64,000 nucleotides of DNA from Rhodocollybia butyracea (lineage: Eukaryota; Basidiomycota; Agaricomycetes; Agaricales; Omphalotaceae): positions 62,001 through 126,000 of the forward strand of contig JADNRY010000067.1 of the NCBI GenBank assembly GCA_015501585.1, read 5' to 3'. Positions 19,645 to 31,534 of the stretch are shown here, piece by piece. Position 1 is the stretch's first letter, and every line of letters begins with the position of its first letter. The notes under the pieces are model-generated. The model saw only the letters and a program-made list of their open reading frames with translations, was not told the origin of the DNA and searched no databases. Position numbers and translations under genes: made by a program.

Positions 19645-21607
19645 CCCGGACCCTTCTATTAATTTTGTGACTGCATGTGATAAGAAAAACGTCTGGAACG
19701 GGAGAGTGGATACTCTCTCAACCGGAATATATTCATTGGTGTCAAGGAGCATCTCAGCTTCTATGGATTCAGGGAAAAGGTAAAGATTTATTGCTAGACA
19801 TGAATTTGAATCTTAGCAGCAACTATCTAGTGGGGTCAGGCAAAACAATCCTCTCATAAGTTGCGCAATGAACTACGTCTATAGCTAATTTGCTTCTCCA
19901 GATCAACAATCATTGAAGCTTTGAAGGCTCAACCAGCAGTACAGTGCTACTACTACTACTTTGACAACCGTGACAACTTGAAGACAAAGACAAATGCACG
20001 GGGACTTCTTCAGTCACTTTTGCTCCAAATGGCTACAAGAACTGAAGGTGTCCATCCTGCCCTGCATGCACTGTATACCAGGTACAAACAAGGCAGTATG
20101 GAGCCCACAACAAAAGAGCTGAGTGCAATTATTGCAACAGTTGCTAAGGATTTGAATTCTGCTTTCCTTGTCCTGGATGCAATGGATGAATGCAGCAAGG
20201 CAGATGATGTGTTCAGACATCTTGCTCTTCTTAAAGACAACCTTTGCATAGCTGTAACCAGCCGATATAAAGCAGAGTCTAGCTATGGTGTCACATTGCA
20301 CATTCACCTTGATTATGTGAATCATGGTTTTCATCAGGATGTTGGCAGATACCTCCAGGAGAAGTTAAGCCATCGCAAGCTTAAGCCGGAACTGCTCACA
20401 GAAATAGTTAATTGCTTGACTGAAGGTGCTCAGGGGCAGTAAGTAACACAAAATCATAAGCTGACTTTGACTTACTTGAGATTGACAAAGGTTTCGTTGG
20501 GTTGACTGCCAAGTAAATGTGCTGCAACAATGTGCAACACCCAAAGCCTTCCGGGATGCACTGAAGAAGTTGCCCAAGACCCTGGAGGAAACATACACTG
20601 CGGCCATTGACAGACTGAAACAAAGTGAACATTTGGATGATGGAGTTCAACTCCTTATGTGGTTGGCATATGCATTTAAACCACTGTCAATTGCACAGGT
20701 TACAGAGATTCTTGCTGTAGATCTGGTTGCTCAGACATTTGATCCTGATGCTCGGTCATTGGAACTTGAAAACAGGAGTTATGATATCCTGGACTCCACA
20801 TTGATTACTGTCAACCCAAGAGAAAAGGTTGTGCAACTTGCACATAATTCTGTTAAAGAGTTCCTGACTCAAATTCAAGGGCAAAGTCACCTAAGCAAAC
20901 TGGTTGAAATCAATGAGCACTTGGCACATTCCACAATTTGTCAAACATGCCTTATCTATCTATTGCAGTTTGACTCACTCCAGGTTTATGCCTTTAAGGA
21001 TGAGTATCCTTTAGCAAGATATGCTGCAGAGTTTTGGCCAGTACATATGAAAAGTTTACAGAATGGATTGTCGGAGAAAGAAAAAGCCAAGGATCTGGCA
21101 TTAGCACTCTTGAAAGACAGCAGTAAACCACATTATGTGAATTCAATTAAAATTCACGCCCCAGATCACACATATGATATTCAAAACTATAATCCATATT
21201 TGAATCCCACTAACATATCAAGTCCACTGTATTACCTGGCGTGTCATGGCCTGCAATCCATTGCAGAGTATTTATTGTTAGAAAATATGGCAGATGTAAA
21301 TGATGCAAAAGGAGGGAGATTGGGAACTGCACTCCACGCAGCTGCTTACCGAGAAAACATAGAATTTGTCCAGATTCTTCTGGAGCACAAAGCAGATGTA
21401 AAAGCCCAAGGGGGATGCTATGGGAATGCACTCCAGGCAGCTGCCTTTGTAGGAAGCAAGGTTATTGTGCAGATGCTTCTGGATCATAAAGCAGATGTAG
21501 ATGTGCAAGGGGGAGAGTATGGGAGTGCACTCCATGCAGCTTCCATTCATGGACACGAGGATATTGTACAGCTTCTCCTGGAACATCAGGCACTCCAATT
21601 TCATTGA
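19645..21607 (+). pseudogene. NACHT-ankyrin NLR-like gene, disrupted
   Basis: Spliced reading gives a NACHT lead-in (GEWILSQPEYIHWCQGASQLLWIQGK), a P-loop GSGKTILS, a Walker B-like LVLDAMDEC, the winged-helix-like region (WLAYAFKPLSIAQVTEILAVD) and three ankyrin repeats (GTALHAAAYRENIEFVQILLEHKADV and relatives). Introns are 19780-19830, 19856-19901 and 20439-20490. Fungal NLRs of this type act in non-self recognition and cell death. Damage: the gag-only element splits the 5' end, an extra A in the run at 19684-19688 shifts the frame, the second intron donor reads ATAAGT instead of GTAAGT, and the ankyrin array stops abruptly at 21607. Confidence 0.85.
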
Positions 21608-22723
21608 CCTTTAAATCTTTCCAGTTCTTCCTCTACCCCGGTACAAATGCTTTTGTTGACGTGTCTTCCTCTCCACATTTCCATTCTACCTATAGCTACA
21701 AATATATACTGTTAGAGACATACTCTGCACCGTCTTTGTATAGTATTCCACGCTTTGATCTTTCTTTATTAGTTTATGCTCATTTGGTCATCTCTGGTTC
21801 TTGAATCTTAAACGCCATGTGAGACTTGGGCAGTGTCTCATTATGGAATTCGATGTCCTACTTGAATAAAAGAATCTCCCCGGAATGCCGCTCATCCTTG
21901 AATGTCCAACGGCACGAAGCTACGAGCGGATTACAGGCGAAACCTCGTGCCTCAGCGCCTTACTAGTAGCACAGCTCCGACAAACTTTCCATACGGCGTA
22001 TCTCTTTCATAGGGGTTCAACAGTGTAGCCATGATCTCAGATCCATCACCCCTGGCACCATCTTTTGACTTTCTGTTGCATTATTTTTCCGGTTCGGAGA
22101 GCAGACGACTGTGATTAGAACAGCCGATTTCAAAGGGCAGAAATTACGGGTTCAATATCGATGTGGAGCAAGACAAGCTGGATAAGCAACAGTTTCGTAG
22201 TCATTCTGATGACTTTGATGAGAGGTTATACGATAACCGGTCGAATGCGCCATTGAGATACTCTCAAATTCTCCTTTCGAAACGCAGGTTTGTTTTACGC
22301 GGTGTAAGGCAGGGCAATAATCCTCAAGTCTTAAGATCGGATTCTCATTCAATTTCATCGTCAATGGCGATAGTAAATCGGCTGCTGCCCATGTAGGCCC
22401 TCAACGTTCAACACGAATCCCTCGATGGAACAGAATCCTATCGAAATAGACCAGCCCATCATTTATGGCACTCAACATTCGACTTGAGCACTAAACTTAA
22501 GCACACGCACACAAAAAAAGAAGAAATAACCCCCGACCCTCCTTCATTCATTCATTGTACAAGGTTATGAACCCGTACGTACGAGTACCTGACAATCTCT
22601 AGGATCTTATACTCTTTTTACTTCCCCACATCTTCCCATATCTTCTCTAATCGTTTCTCATCGAAACTCAAGCTCGTTTCCTCTCGAGATCTGAGCTCAC
22701 AGGATATATAAACTCACAAGAAT
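21608..22723. other. Gene-free stretch
   Basis: Only short frames with no recognisable protein texture are present. It separates the truncated ankyrin array from the 3' end of the secreted protein gene on the other strand. Confidence 0.4.
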
Positions 22724-24227
22724 CTAAGCCCACATCCATCCCAAAACGCCGCGTCGCACGACACCTAAAGCTTCCTCTCCACGAGTTTCGAGGTTGTGAA
22801 GGAGAGCGCGGGGCGCACGGGAGCCCTGTAGAGTCGAAGAAAGCGTAGGTTAGTATATGGTGCGGGTTATCAAGGATGGGTCGTTAAGATACTCACAGCT
22901 TTGAAGTTGGCTTTGGCTTCGTTTCCAGTGGCGGCGGTCCCGGCGGCGGCATCTCCGCAATCAGCGTCTCCGGTAGCAGCGGTTCCTGCAGCAGTGCTGC
23001 CAGCGGCGGTTCCAGCAGTAGCAGCGGTCCCTGCTGCGGCGGTCCCAGCAGCAGCAGCGTTACCAGCGGCGGCATTTCCTGCAGCAGCAGCAGCACCAGC
23101 GTGCTTTAAACACAAAAGTTAAGGTCAGTATCGAGGATGCAATGTGAAAAGTAACACAAGCGCACTTTATGTTTGTGGTGCTTTCCTGCGGTACCTGTGG
23201 TAGTGGTGGTTCCTGTAGCAGCGGCAGTTCCGTTGGCGGCAGTTCCATCGGTAGTGGTGGTGGTGGAGTCAGCTGTCGTTCCGTTGGTGGCAGTAGTAGC
23301 AGTAGTAGCAGCGGTACCTGGAGACGAGTTAAAAGATGGGTAAATATAAGGATTCCGAAGAGGTGATCAAGTAGGTGCGCACCGTTTGCAGCAGTTGTAG
23401 CAGCGGTGGAAGCGGCGGTACCGTTAGCGGCGGCGGCAGTGCCTACACACGCATGAATGACTAACGCATAAACAAAAAGACGAGTAATATCGCTTACCAG
23501 CGCCCTGTGCAACGACTACACAGTTTCCGAAGCCCGCAGTGGTGGTGAATTGCTACCAGTAGGATTAGATAAACCATCTCAAGACCATGACGCGTAACGG
23601 GACTTACAACCAAGCACTAATAGGGAAAAGAAGTCAGTGAGTCGAAATAAAATTGACGAAGAATTAACAAGACGTACCAGATTACCACTCGTTCCACCTG
23701 AGCACGTCGTACCCGCAGGAAGCGAAGCAGTAATTTGGTCGGTGCCGACGGTTTTGGGAGCCTGTTTTGAGTATGAGTACCGTGTTATCGTAAAACAAAA
23801 AAGGACTTTGAACTCACCGCAATTCCATTCTGCGAAACAGTAACCGCAGTACTGAAAGTCTTTCCTGCAGCGGTAGGGTCGACTTTCGCAGTCACGGAGC
23901 GAGATCCATCAGCGCCGCTAACAAAACCGTCCAAATCAGTCACAATTACGAAGGAAAGTGCAAAGAGTTGACGACTTACGCGTTAAAGTCTGTGGCATTG
24001 ACCGTGAACGTGCCGTCGGCAGCAGCCTGTACGGGAGTCGAAGTATCCAGCGTACTAGCAACATTCACGGATCCACAGGGCTTCGCCGTCGAGGGCTGTT
24101 GAACATCTGAACGGGCCGGGGTGCCGGTTACACCGAGCATCGGGACAATAGCACAGTGTGCGCTGACGTGTGTGGAGAGGGCCAAGAGGCCAAGGGAAAC
24201 GGAGAGGGTAGAGAGTTTCGAGAACAT
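22724..24227 (-). CDS. Secreted Egh16-like protein with Ala/Thr/Gly-rich tail
   Basis: I derive nine exons: 24227-23980, 23917-23818, 23761-23678, 23616-23608, 23552-23498, 23442-23383, 23317-23195, 23078-22897 and 22825-22724. They total 963 nt, 320 residues, in one frame. The start MFSKLSTLSVSLGLLALST with cleavage near VSA gives a signal peptide. The middle resembles the Egh16-like (Gas1-type) family: SLPAGTTCSGGTSGNLCLV followed by GFGNCVVVAQ, with cysteines in the expected order. The tail of about 130 residues is Ala/Thr/Gly-rich, spread over several short exons. Fourth exon is 9 nt (Cys-Leu-Val). Egh16-like proteins are expressed in appressoria or during surface growth in some fungi. 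The role here is unknown. The upstream in-frame ATG at 24341 would spoil the signal peptide. Confidence 0.72.
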
Positions 24228-24341
24228 GGTTATACTGGCTGGCAGTTGGATTAAAGAAAGGAAAAAGAGGCTTGAAGTGTAAAGAAAGAGCGTAGAAACT
24301 GAAACTGTTTTTCTTTCACGGAAAGAAAGGAACCTGTCCAA

Positions 24342-26437
24342 GGAGGGAAGAGACTCAGACGAAACAGTGACAATGAAGACTCGGAAGAGAGAGGAAGGGA
24401 GGGAGGGGGGAACTGGAGAAGAGGCGTACTCGGTGCATTAATTTATACAGTTATCTTCTTTTGTTCATTTACTCATTGTTTAGGAAATCACCCATTCATT
24501 CATTCATCCATTGTAAAAGTCTAATGAACTGGAATGTTCTAAACCCGAAACCATGGTACCAGATAATTGATTCATCCGTGCGCCTGGGACAAGAAGTAGG
24601 TTTCCATTGGTTCTTGCTTCCCGGTAACGAATCAGCTGTGGAGGCGTCTGATGTGTCCAGGCGCTGTCCAATCGGGAAGATGCGAAGCCGACGTGGATCC
24701 GAAAAAGGCACGTTACGAGTAGAGTTTTCTAAAATTAGTATAAGTAAAGCTATAAAAAAGCGTACAAAGGCGTACAAAGGCATACCTACAAGAGGTTCAA
24801 AGGTTAGCCACCTGACGAGCCTTTGTGTACTTCGAGTTCTGCAAATAACTCGCTGGTAACTTGATGACGTAATAGCCGTCGGCGTAACCTTTCGTATTGG
24901 TGTCGCCAACGCATGGTTCCTAGCGGTTCCTGTCCCACCGTTGCCATGCTCACTGTGATTCGTTCATCCAATATCCAATCCACACAAGACCGAAATCATA
25001 TCTATCATATCAGATTATAATCTAAAGTTACTGCGACTGACCGCTCTTGGGGCTATTCCAGAACAAGACCGCGGCCATTTGTGATGTTATGTAGCAGTCG
25101 CGTCTTTCCGGCGGGGCTCCGAGCTCCAGGTGAGAGCACAACGACGAGAATGCTAGGCAACCAGCTCGTGGTATCTGCTCTGTTCTGTCACCATGTCACT
25201 GAGAACGCATGAGCGACCCAATCTGTCTACTGTCAAAACCATAAGTCGTTATCCCCGGTTCATATTGTTCAACCTCCAATACTTCACGCACAGTACTTAT
25301 TTTATAACAGTTGCGGGCATGCTAAATTCGATTTTTCTCCCATACTCCATCCTCCGATGGACCGACATGGGAGAAACTTTGAACACAACGAGAATTCTTG
25401 ATCCTCTGTTATAACCCGGTCAAGCAGAGCCTGGCCAGCTTTCCATTATAGTACTATGCTTTACCAATCAATGAAGCGAGCGATGTTAGTATGTAGGTAG
25501 CATAGTGAGGGGCAAAACTTTGTACTAGTAAGTAGAGTTTACATCTCACTAGGTATGTATACTAGTAGGTGGTAAATCCGAGTTTTTCCCTCCACTACCG
25601 TGCCGTACTAGAAACTTCGAACAAACACAACGAAACTCCCGTACTACAATATAATGTGGTCCAACAATCTCCTCCTGACTCGAAGCATCTTCATATCAAT
25701 CAGCGACGCGAGATTGTAGATACATACATAGCGACACAAGCTATGCACCCATTTGTCAAATAGGAGCACTTACCGTGGGCCTAGGGGCATTGAATTCATG
25801 ATCAGTGGATATATGATACAAGACGCTGCGGATATTACTGACACTGTCTAACTCTGTTCCAGTCTGTCTACTTCTGTTCTAGTCTGTCTAGTTCTGTTCC
25901 ACTCTGTAATCACCGTAGCCGCGTAACCTCGTTTTGCTGATGGGCCTTAGGCTTTCTATCAGTAAAGTATTGCAAGTATTGCAACCCTAGCAATGTTGAT
26001 ACTGGGTAGTTCAAGTTCAAACCCAAGTTCAAACCAACTATCCCAAACCTATCCGTGGACTACTTCCCTCTACTTCCCTCTACTTCCCAAGTTCGAAAAA
26101 TGACTAGTGACTCTGAAATCTGATGAACCAGGCAGGAACCAAGATTGATTTCGCATAGCCATAATGATACCCTCCAGTTGCCCTCCAGAGTCCACGGATA
26201 TGCTCAGGCACCTCCTAGCACCTCTGCAGCAGCGAACGCGTATAGCTGGACTAGAACAAGACTAGAAGCAGCTGAGTGGACTCCAATGACAATGACACTT
26301 CATAGCTCAAACAGCTCAATCGCATCAGATATAGAAAGTACCAAGTGACTAGGAGTCTAGGACTACATTTTGACTGAATTCCCATTTGTCTTTTCGACAA
26401 CTTTTCGACTCTTTCTTAATCTTCGAGCTATGACTAT
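24342..26437. other. Gene-poor stretch
   Basis: No recognised gene. Frames of 60-137 codons at 24461-24909, 25193-25414 and 25569-25763 lack family signatures. Around 25845-25905 a GTCTAxxTCTGTTCxA motif is repeated three times. Confidence 0.4.
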
Positions 26438-26590
26438 ATTGAATATGGTAGGATATGGTAGGATATGGTAGGATATGGTAGGATATGGTAGGATATGGTA
26501 GAGTATGGTAGAGTATGGATTATTGTACATGGATTATTGTACATGGATTATTGTACTTTATTGTACTTTATTGCACTTTATTGCACTACA
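26438..26590. repeat. Minisatellite, three short units in series
   Basis: The unit GGATATGGTA is repeated about five times, then GAGTATGGTA variants, then ATTGTACATGG units three times, then TTATTGYACT units to about 26590. It looks like successive slippage expansions. Confidence 0.85.
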
Positions 26591-26639
26591 TTCACCTGGG
26601 TGTACTAGTATAGCCCAGCTAGAAGAGCACGATAGCCGT

Positions 26640-26940
26640 CAAGCCCGCTGATCAAAGACGGATCAATGCTCAATGCTCAGCGAGCGCAAACTCTTATGGA
26701 AATTTGGCGCTGGGGCCGTCACAGGAACGAAGTGAGCAAGAAGGGACCTTGGCATCAAATGTGTTTACACGTTAGCAGCGATCGCTACGCGAAAAAAATG
26801 CTTTGGGTTGACCTGGCCGTCCGAGTCATCTCGCGAAAAGCAGCAGATGATACGGCTGAGAGAGACGAGCGTTTGACCCCACGAGCATTTGACCCCACAA
26901 GCGTTCGACCCCACTCTTGTGAGCAATGAGGGGGACTCTG
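26640..26940. repeat. Dispersed repeat, copy 1
   Basis: It shares GACGGATCAATGCTC, ACTCTTATGG, AATTTGGCGCTGGGG and AGGAACGAAGTGAGCAAG with 27355-27510 and, more weakly, with 31535-31690. No coding content is recognised. Confidence 0.65.
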
Positions 26941-27349
26941 ATGAGTTGAACCTGGGCGATCTTCTGTAAACCTCAATCTTGCGTAGCTACAATAATAATC
27001 TAATCTCATTGAAGTTCAGCCTCACTGCTCTGCCTCCCACTGCTCAACTCCAACAATGCGCACGGGCGTCACAGTCACTTATTCGACAAAAAGTGCCAAT
27101 GATATGTAGCAACTACGCGTTCATTTATCCCTGTCGGTTCTAGTTCATGCGATCAAATATAGGTACTACTAGGACTAAGTTCCCATTTTTTTTCGACTCT
27201 ATTGATCTCTTGTCGATCTTCAAGCTATGACTGTAATACGGCAGAATATGTATCAAGTATTATGAATTATTCCACTTTATTGCGCCCATTCAGTTCTTCA
27301 CCTGAGTGTATAGCCTTGTATAGCCCAGCTAGGAAAGCACGACAGCCGT

Positions 27350-27743
27350 CAAGCCCACTGATTAAAGACGGATTAAAGACGGATCAATGCTGGATCAATG
27401 CTCACTCAACGAGCGCCCTGGCGAGCGTTGAAACTCTTATGGGAATTTGGCGCTGGGGAGGTCACAGGAACGAAGTGAGCAAGAGGGACCTTGGCAATCG
27501 CTCCGCCACAAATGAGTTTTGCCGTCCGAGTCGTTCTGTAAACCCACATCTTGCGTAGTAGCTGCAGTATTATTCGATCTCATTGAAACTCGGTCTGAAG
27601 GCATCTCGGAAGACATTCATTGACCAAATATTGAAATATACCAGTGGGAACTTGGACTAATTAGAGGGAGGAAGGAAGGGGGTTTATAATTCATTACATG
27701 GCCATGCTCCTGAGACTCCTCTTGTGTCGGCACATCCACTTGG
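27350..27743. repeat. Dispersed repeat, copy 2, downstream of the uncharacterised gene
   Basis: It is related to 26640-26940 over its first part. From 27530 on (TCTGTAAACCCACATCTTG and following) it is related to 31985-32120. It forms the downstream flank of the gene ending at 27744, so gene end plus flank have been duplicated together. Confidence 0.65.
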
Positions 27744-28310
27744 TCACCATCCACTGTGGGAAGAAGGCCTGTGGAAATTCGTGAAATCATGTGTGAACTC
27801 CCCCAGTATAATGAGAAATTCCTCGCTTTCGCGACTCCCATCAGGTTCCAAGACTTTCGCTGGATACCATGCATGCTGAATGAGCCATCCTTCCTGGCTT
27901 ACCTTCACAACCGCAGCATACTGTCGCTCCAGCCGATCTCCTTTCGCCGAATTCCTCTACATTGATACATTGATACATCAGCTTTCAATAGTTTGATATC
28001 CAGTTTCGCATGGGGGCGAATCGAGAAAAGTCAGAAAAAAAGAACTCACTACCTCTTGCCACCCACCCATAGCATTTAAACTTGACATCGGGGGACAAAG
28101 TTCCCCACCGGTAATCCGGAAATAGATCCATTTCCTCTCCCCGACCTTGTTGACATACCCGGTGTAAGCGACAAAGCCCACGTTCAACGAAGGCGACATT
28201 TCGCGCAGTGTGCTGGTGACGTGTGCTTTAAGACTGCCCTGTCGCACCGTCCCAATTTGCGTGAGCATCGGGTTATTTAGTTTATCGACGAATGTTACGT
28301 GATACTAGGA
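27744..28310 (-). CDS. Uncharacterised protein, 3' exons
   Basis: An exon from about 28304 to 28053 reads HVTFVDKLNNPMLTQIGTV ... WIYFRITGGELCPP and ends at a GTAGTGAG donor. The last exon, without its own ATG, reads LERQYAAVVKVSQEGWLIQ then HAWYPAKVLEPDGSRESEEF and ends ...HSGW at a TGA (27744-27746). I do not recognise the family. The WYPAKVLEPDG stretch recalls small Tudor/PWWP-like folds but this is weak. The exact acceptor of the last exon and the 5' exons are unclear. Protein texture and the duplicate of the same frame at 32160-32290 support it as real coding sequence. Confidence 0.5.
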
Positions 28311-28748
28311 ATAAAGGAAGGAAGGAAGGAAGAATTTGTTGAATGTGCAGGGACTTGGGGTTATGGATAACTAAAATTACTCACTGGCCATGCCTCAGAC
28401 CACACACTGGATATGAAGCATGCTATGTATGCATGCTAGCAGGGACAGAAATCTAGTCTGCAGGAATGCAGAAGGAGAGTACATTTATGTCTTATAAGGG
28501 TCAATAGGGTCAAGAAGAGCAGTTCGAGAAAGAAGCAGAGCCACGAAAAAGTTGGGCGCTAGGTATATGGAGGGAGCTAGCCAGCAGTCACCATTGTTTA
28601 TTCCCAAGTTTGCCCTTTTTTATACTTAGCCAAGTCTTCCTGTGCCCACCACCTCATGGGAATCTCTGATACACGCGGCTCCCAAAGAATTCATTATAGT
28701 GAGCGAAATACAATCTGCCCAACTCTGCCCACTTTTTGGCACTATTCG
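28311..28748. other. Gene-free spacer left of the hAT element
   Basis: Nothing recognised. It may hide the 5' exons of the preceding minus-strand gene. A GGAA microsatellite lies near 28313-28332. Confidence 0.35.
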
Positions 28749-28756
28749 CGCCTCCC

Positions 28757-29925
28757 TAGTGCTGCCGCGAGTTCGAGTTAGCTTGGACCCTGAGCTTGAC
28801 TGCCTTGACTCGTTTCTGAAATAGGCAGGCAAGCTGCCGAGTTTTGATGGGCTCGTAAACTTGCCTTCAACTTGATACCTCTTTTAGATAACCTGCTGTC
28901 AACTCTAATCGCACGCGCCTTGAGCGCTTGAATATAGCTTACTTGACTTCCAACCACCATGTACCTCTAAATAACATGTATTTTTCTAGTTTTACTCTTG
29001 CGAGACATCAAGATACCATCGACAACATCATCGGAGGATTGGAAATTGCTAGTGGCGCAGGGAAAGGTCACGCCGAGTCAACGATGGACGCGACAAGAAC
29101 GACGCGTCGGTCACGAATCCTCGCGGGTATAAAAGGTTGTTCCGTATGTACTTCAACCCATAACCATGGCGGTTTGTGAGAATTGTGGCAGCGGAGATTT
29201 AGAGAGTTGTCAATGCTCACAAACCGCCGGTCAATCATCTTTTCAACTCCCGATTCACCCATGGCCTCCATCTACGCCTCAGCTGGCAGGTATGCATCTT
29301 AACTCATCCTACGAAGCAATATCTAATGATTTCTCCAAAGGAACGACAACATGATTTCCCGACACTATGGCAGATTGCACTCGATGTCCTTCCTGCACAA
29401 GCATCTGCTGTTCCCTGCGAAAGGGTATTTTCTTCCAGCAAGGAAACTGACACACTTCGCCGGAATTCTCTCTCCCCGATGAAGATGGAGGAGCTGCAAA
29501 TATTAAAGTATATTTTCCGTAACGATAGACTTAATTTTACTGAGGGTTTGATATGTACCGAGGCAGAGCTTTCGATAGCTGATATCTCTCCAGATACGGT
29601 AGATCTTCTTATGGCTAATGGGCATGCGCATGAGCTGGAAGGAATGATCGAGTCAAGCTCTGCATCATTGTAGTGTATGTTTAAAATGTGTAATTGCTTT
29701 AATTAGTTACAGTTTAATGTCTACTAATATACATAATTAACGTTCAAACTTCAAAGGCAACGATTCTCAAACTAAAGTCGCTGGCGGAGCCGGGAGAGCT
29801 TTCCAGTTTAGGTAATCCAATCAAGTTGACTTGACGAGCGGCTCCAACTTGACTTGATCCAATCAAGTCGAGTTATTTTTTATTTGCAACTCGACTCGAC
29901 TTGAACTTGACTCGCGGCAGCACTA
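28757..29925 (+). mobile_element. hAT transposon, internally deleted
   Basis: Terminal inverted repeats TAGTGCTGCCGCGAGT are at 28757-28772 and, complemented, at 29910-29925. Perfect 8 bp target duplications CGCCTCCC are at 28749-28756 and 29926-29933, as expected for hAT. The length is 1169 bp, against several kb for full elements. Subterminal sequences rich in CAAGTCGAGT-type motifs lie at both ends, as is usual in hAT elements. Only the transposase C-terminus remains. Confidence 0.93.
29326..29673 (+). pseudogene. hAT transposase C-terminal dimerisation domain
   Basis: The frame reads FPTLWQIALDVLPAQASAVP followed by CERVFSSSKETDTLRRN and MKMEELQILKYIFRNDRLNF, the signature of the hAT C-terminal dimerisation region. 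The DDE catalytic part and zinc finger are missing, so no active transposase can be made. The 115-residue frame is clean to its stop, which suggests a recent deletion or conservation of the domain alone. Confidence 0.9.
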
Positions 29926-29933
29926 CGCCTCCC

Positions 29934-31530
29934 ATTACTTATATCCTCGAAGATATCAGATCGGTAACGATATGCACACAGCAATCTCCATCAGGAAAAA
30001 ATGACCCTTATATGATCATGTTCGCATCATACGTATCTATTGTATACCTGTACACATGTCCCTATGTATATATCATACTGTATCACTCTGTATCGTCTGT
30101 ACACCCTCACTAAAGTGCATGTACAGTATATTTCTGGACTGTACAAATACAATATCTGTCTATAGCACGTTATAGCGCTCTATTTCAGCCTGTACTAGCC
30201 AGTATGGATCACTCTAGCTTATTATCATGTCCAACAAAGAAAACATAAAAGCGGTTCATTGAGCTAGCTACTACAAGAACCTAATTTAGGTAAAATATGT
30301 ACGCGTAATGCAACCAACGTTATCCAACGGGTATACAAGCTCATATGAAATGGTCGAAGATAGAGAGGCCGGATAGTGCTATTGGGGCGTCGTTAGATAG
30401 AGTAAAGCGAACATTGACCAACCACATACCTGGTAAGGAAAAACTGTAATCCAAAAGCAAACCGCTTGAGGAACATTGTCAACAGGTGAAGTTTTTTTTT
30501 TAAAAAAAAAGTACTACCACAGATTACACGATACGTGCACATACAAGGAAAGCGGTTGCAGCTGGAAACGGTGCCATGAGATTCACCACAAGAAGAAAAA
30601 GCACGGAACTCGCTATATCAGCTGTTCAACACGTTAGCTACACGACAGGCCTCGTTAAGCCCTGTTCAGGAACCCAAGCCGTTGTGTCGAGGAATTGACA
30701 CCTATCGCCAGTTCAGGGACCATTTCAAAGTAAACATGTTCGCTAGGTTCATCAGCCTCTTTGTAGCATCTTGGTATTCTTGACGAAAAGCAAAGCTTCA
30801 TCCGAGTCAGAGCGTCGAGTAGAGCAGCGAATAGACATATGACGTTGGCCAAACTTGAGTGCTTTTGCTAGGCCATGGGTGGCCGAAGTGACTTTGAAAG
30901 ATTGAAGATGACCGAAAGAAAGCCTCAGATAGCACCTGCCGAGGAAGGAAGGAAGGAGGAGAAAGAAAAAATCGAGAAAATCAACATGATATGGCGTGAT
31001 CACGGTGGTGCAAATTTTGATTTAGGGCAGACACCGGCTGCCGGCCATTTGACATGTTCTGATATCTATTATATTCTACGAATATTTGTCGGAGAATGTA
31101 GCGGCGGCCATGAATTTGAGCTCAAAAACACCGTTTGTTGACCGTTGACCACTGACTTGCACACAGGCAGGAAATAGTATCAAAAATCCCCAATACTTGA
31201 AGTTTTTTTTGAGGTTCTCCCTATCCTTCCCTATCCCGTGTAAATGTTATACAGATTGTACAAATCACCACCCTGAGGTATATTAATTGCAAGAACTCTG
31301 CGTATCCTGATGCCACCGATACAGATCATTTATATTAATACGTACTGATACAGATAGAAGAGCTGACCCTACATGCTCCTACATGTCCCTACTTCTGATA
31401 CGAGGTGTACAGGAAGCTACACACACATCAGTGAGGGATACACATCATTTTAGTGTTTCCTGATGTCTGCAGTCCTTAATTCTCTGAAACAGCCTGATAA
31501 CGATACAGTCATGTGGGAGTCTTTGTAGTG
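29934..31530. other. Gene-poor stretch with dispersed repeats
   Basis: Positions 29985-30110 repeat the sequence at 1240-1360. At 31475-31500 the words AATTCTCTGAAACAGCCTGA recur at 37256-37275. Short frames at 30655-31141 have no family signature. Confidence 0.4.
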
Positions 31531-31534
31531 AGCG

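Noticed and set aside
22870..23122. Alanine-rich plus- and minus-strand frames over the secreted gene tail
   Set aside because: Only the minus-strand exons join in phase with the rest of the gene; the others arise from GC-rich repeats.
24461..24909. Overlapping frames of about 130 codons on both strands
   Set aside because: No signal peptide, domain or composition typical of proteins, and no consistent splice sites.
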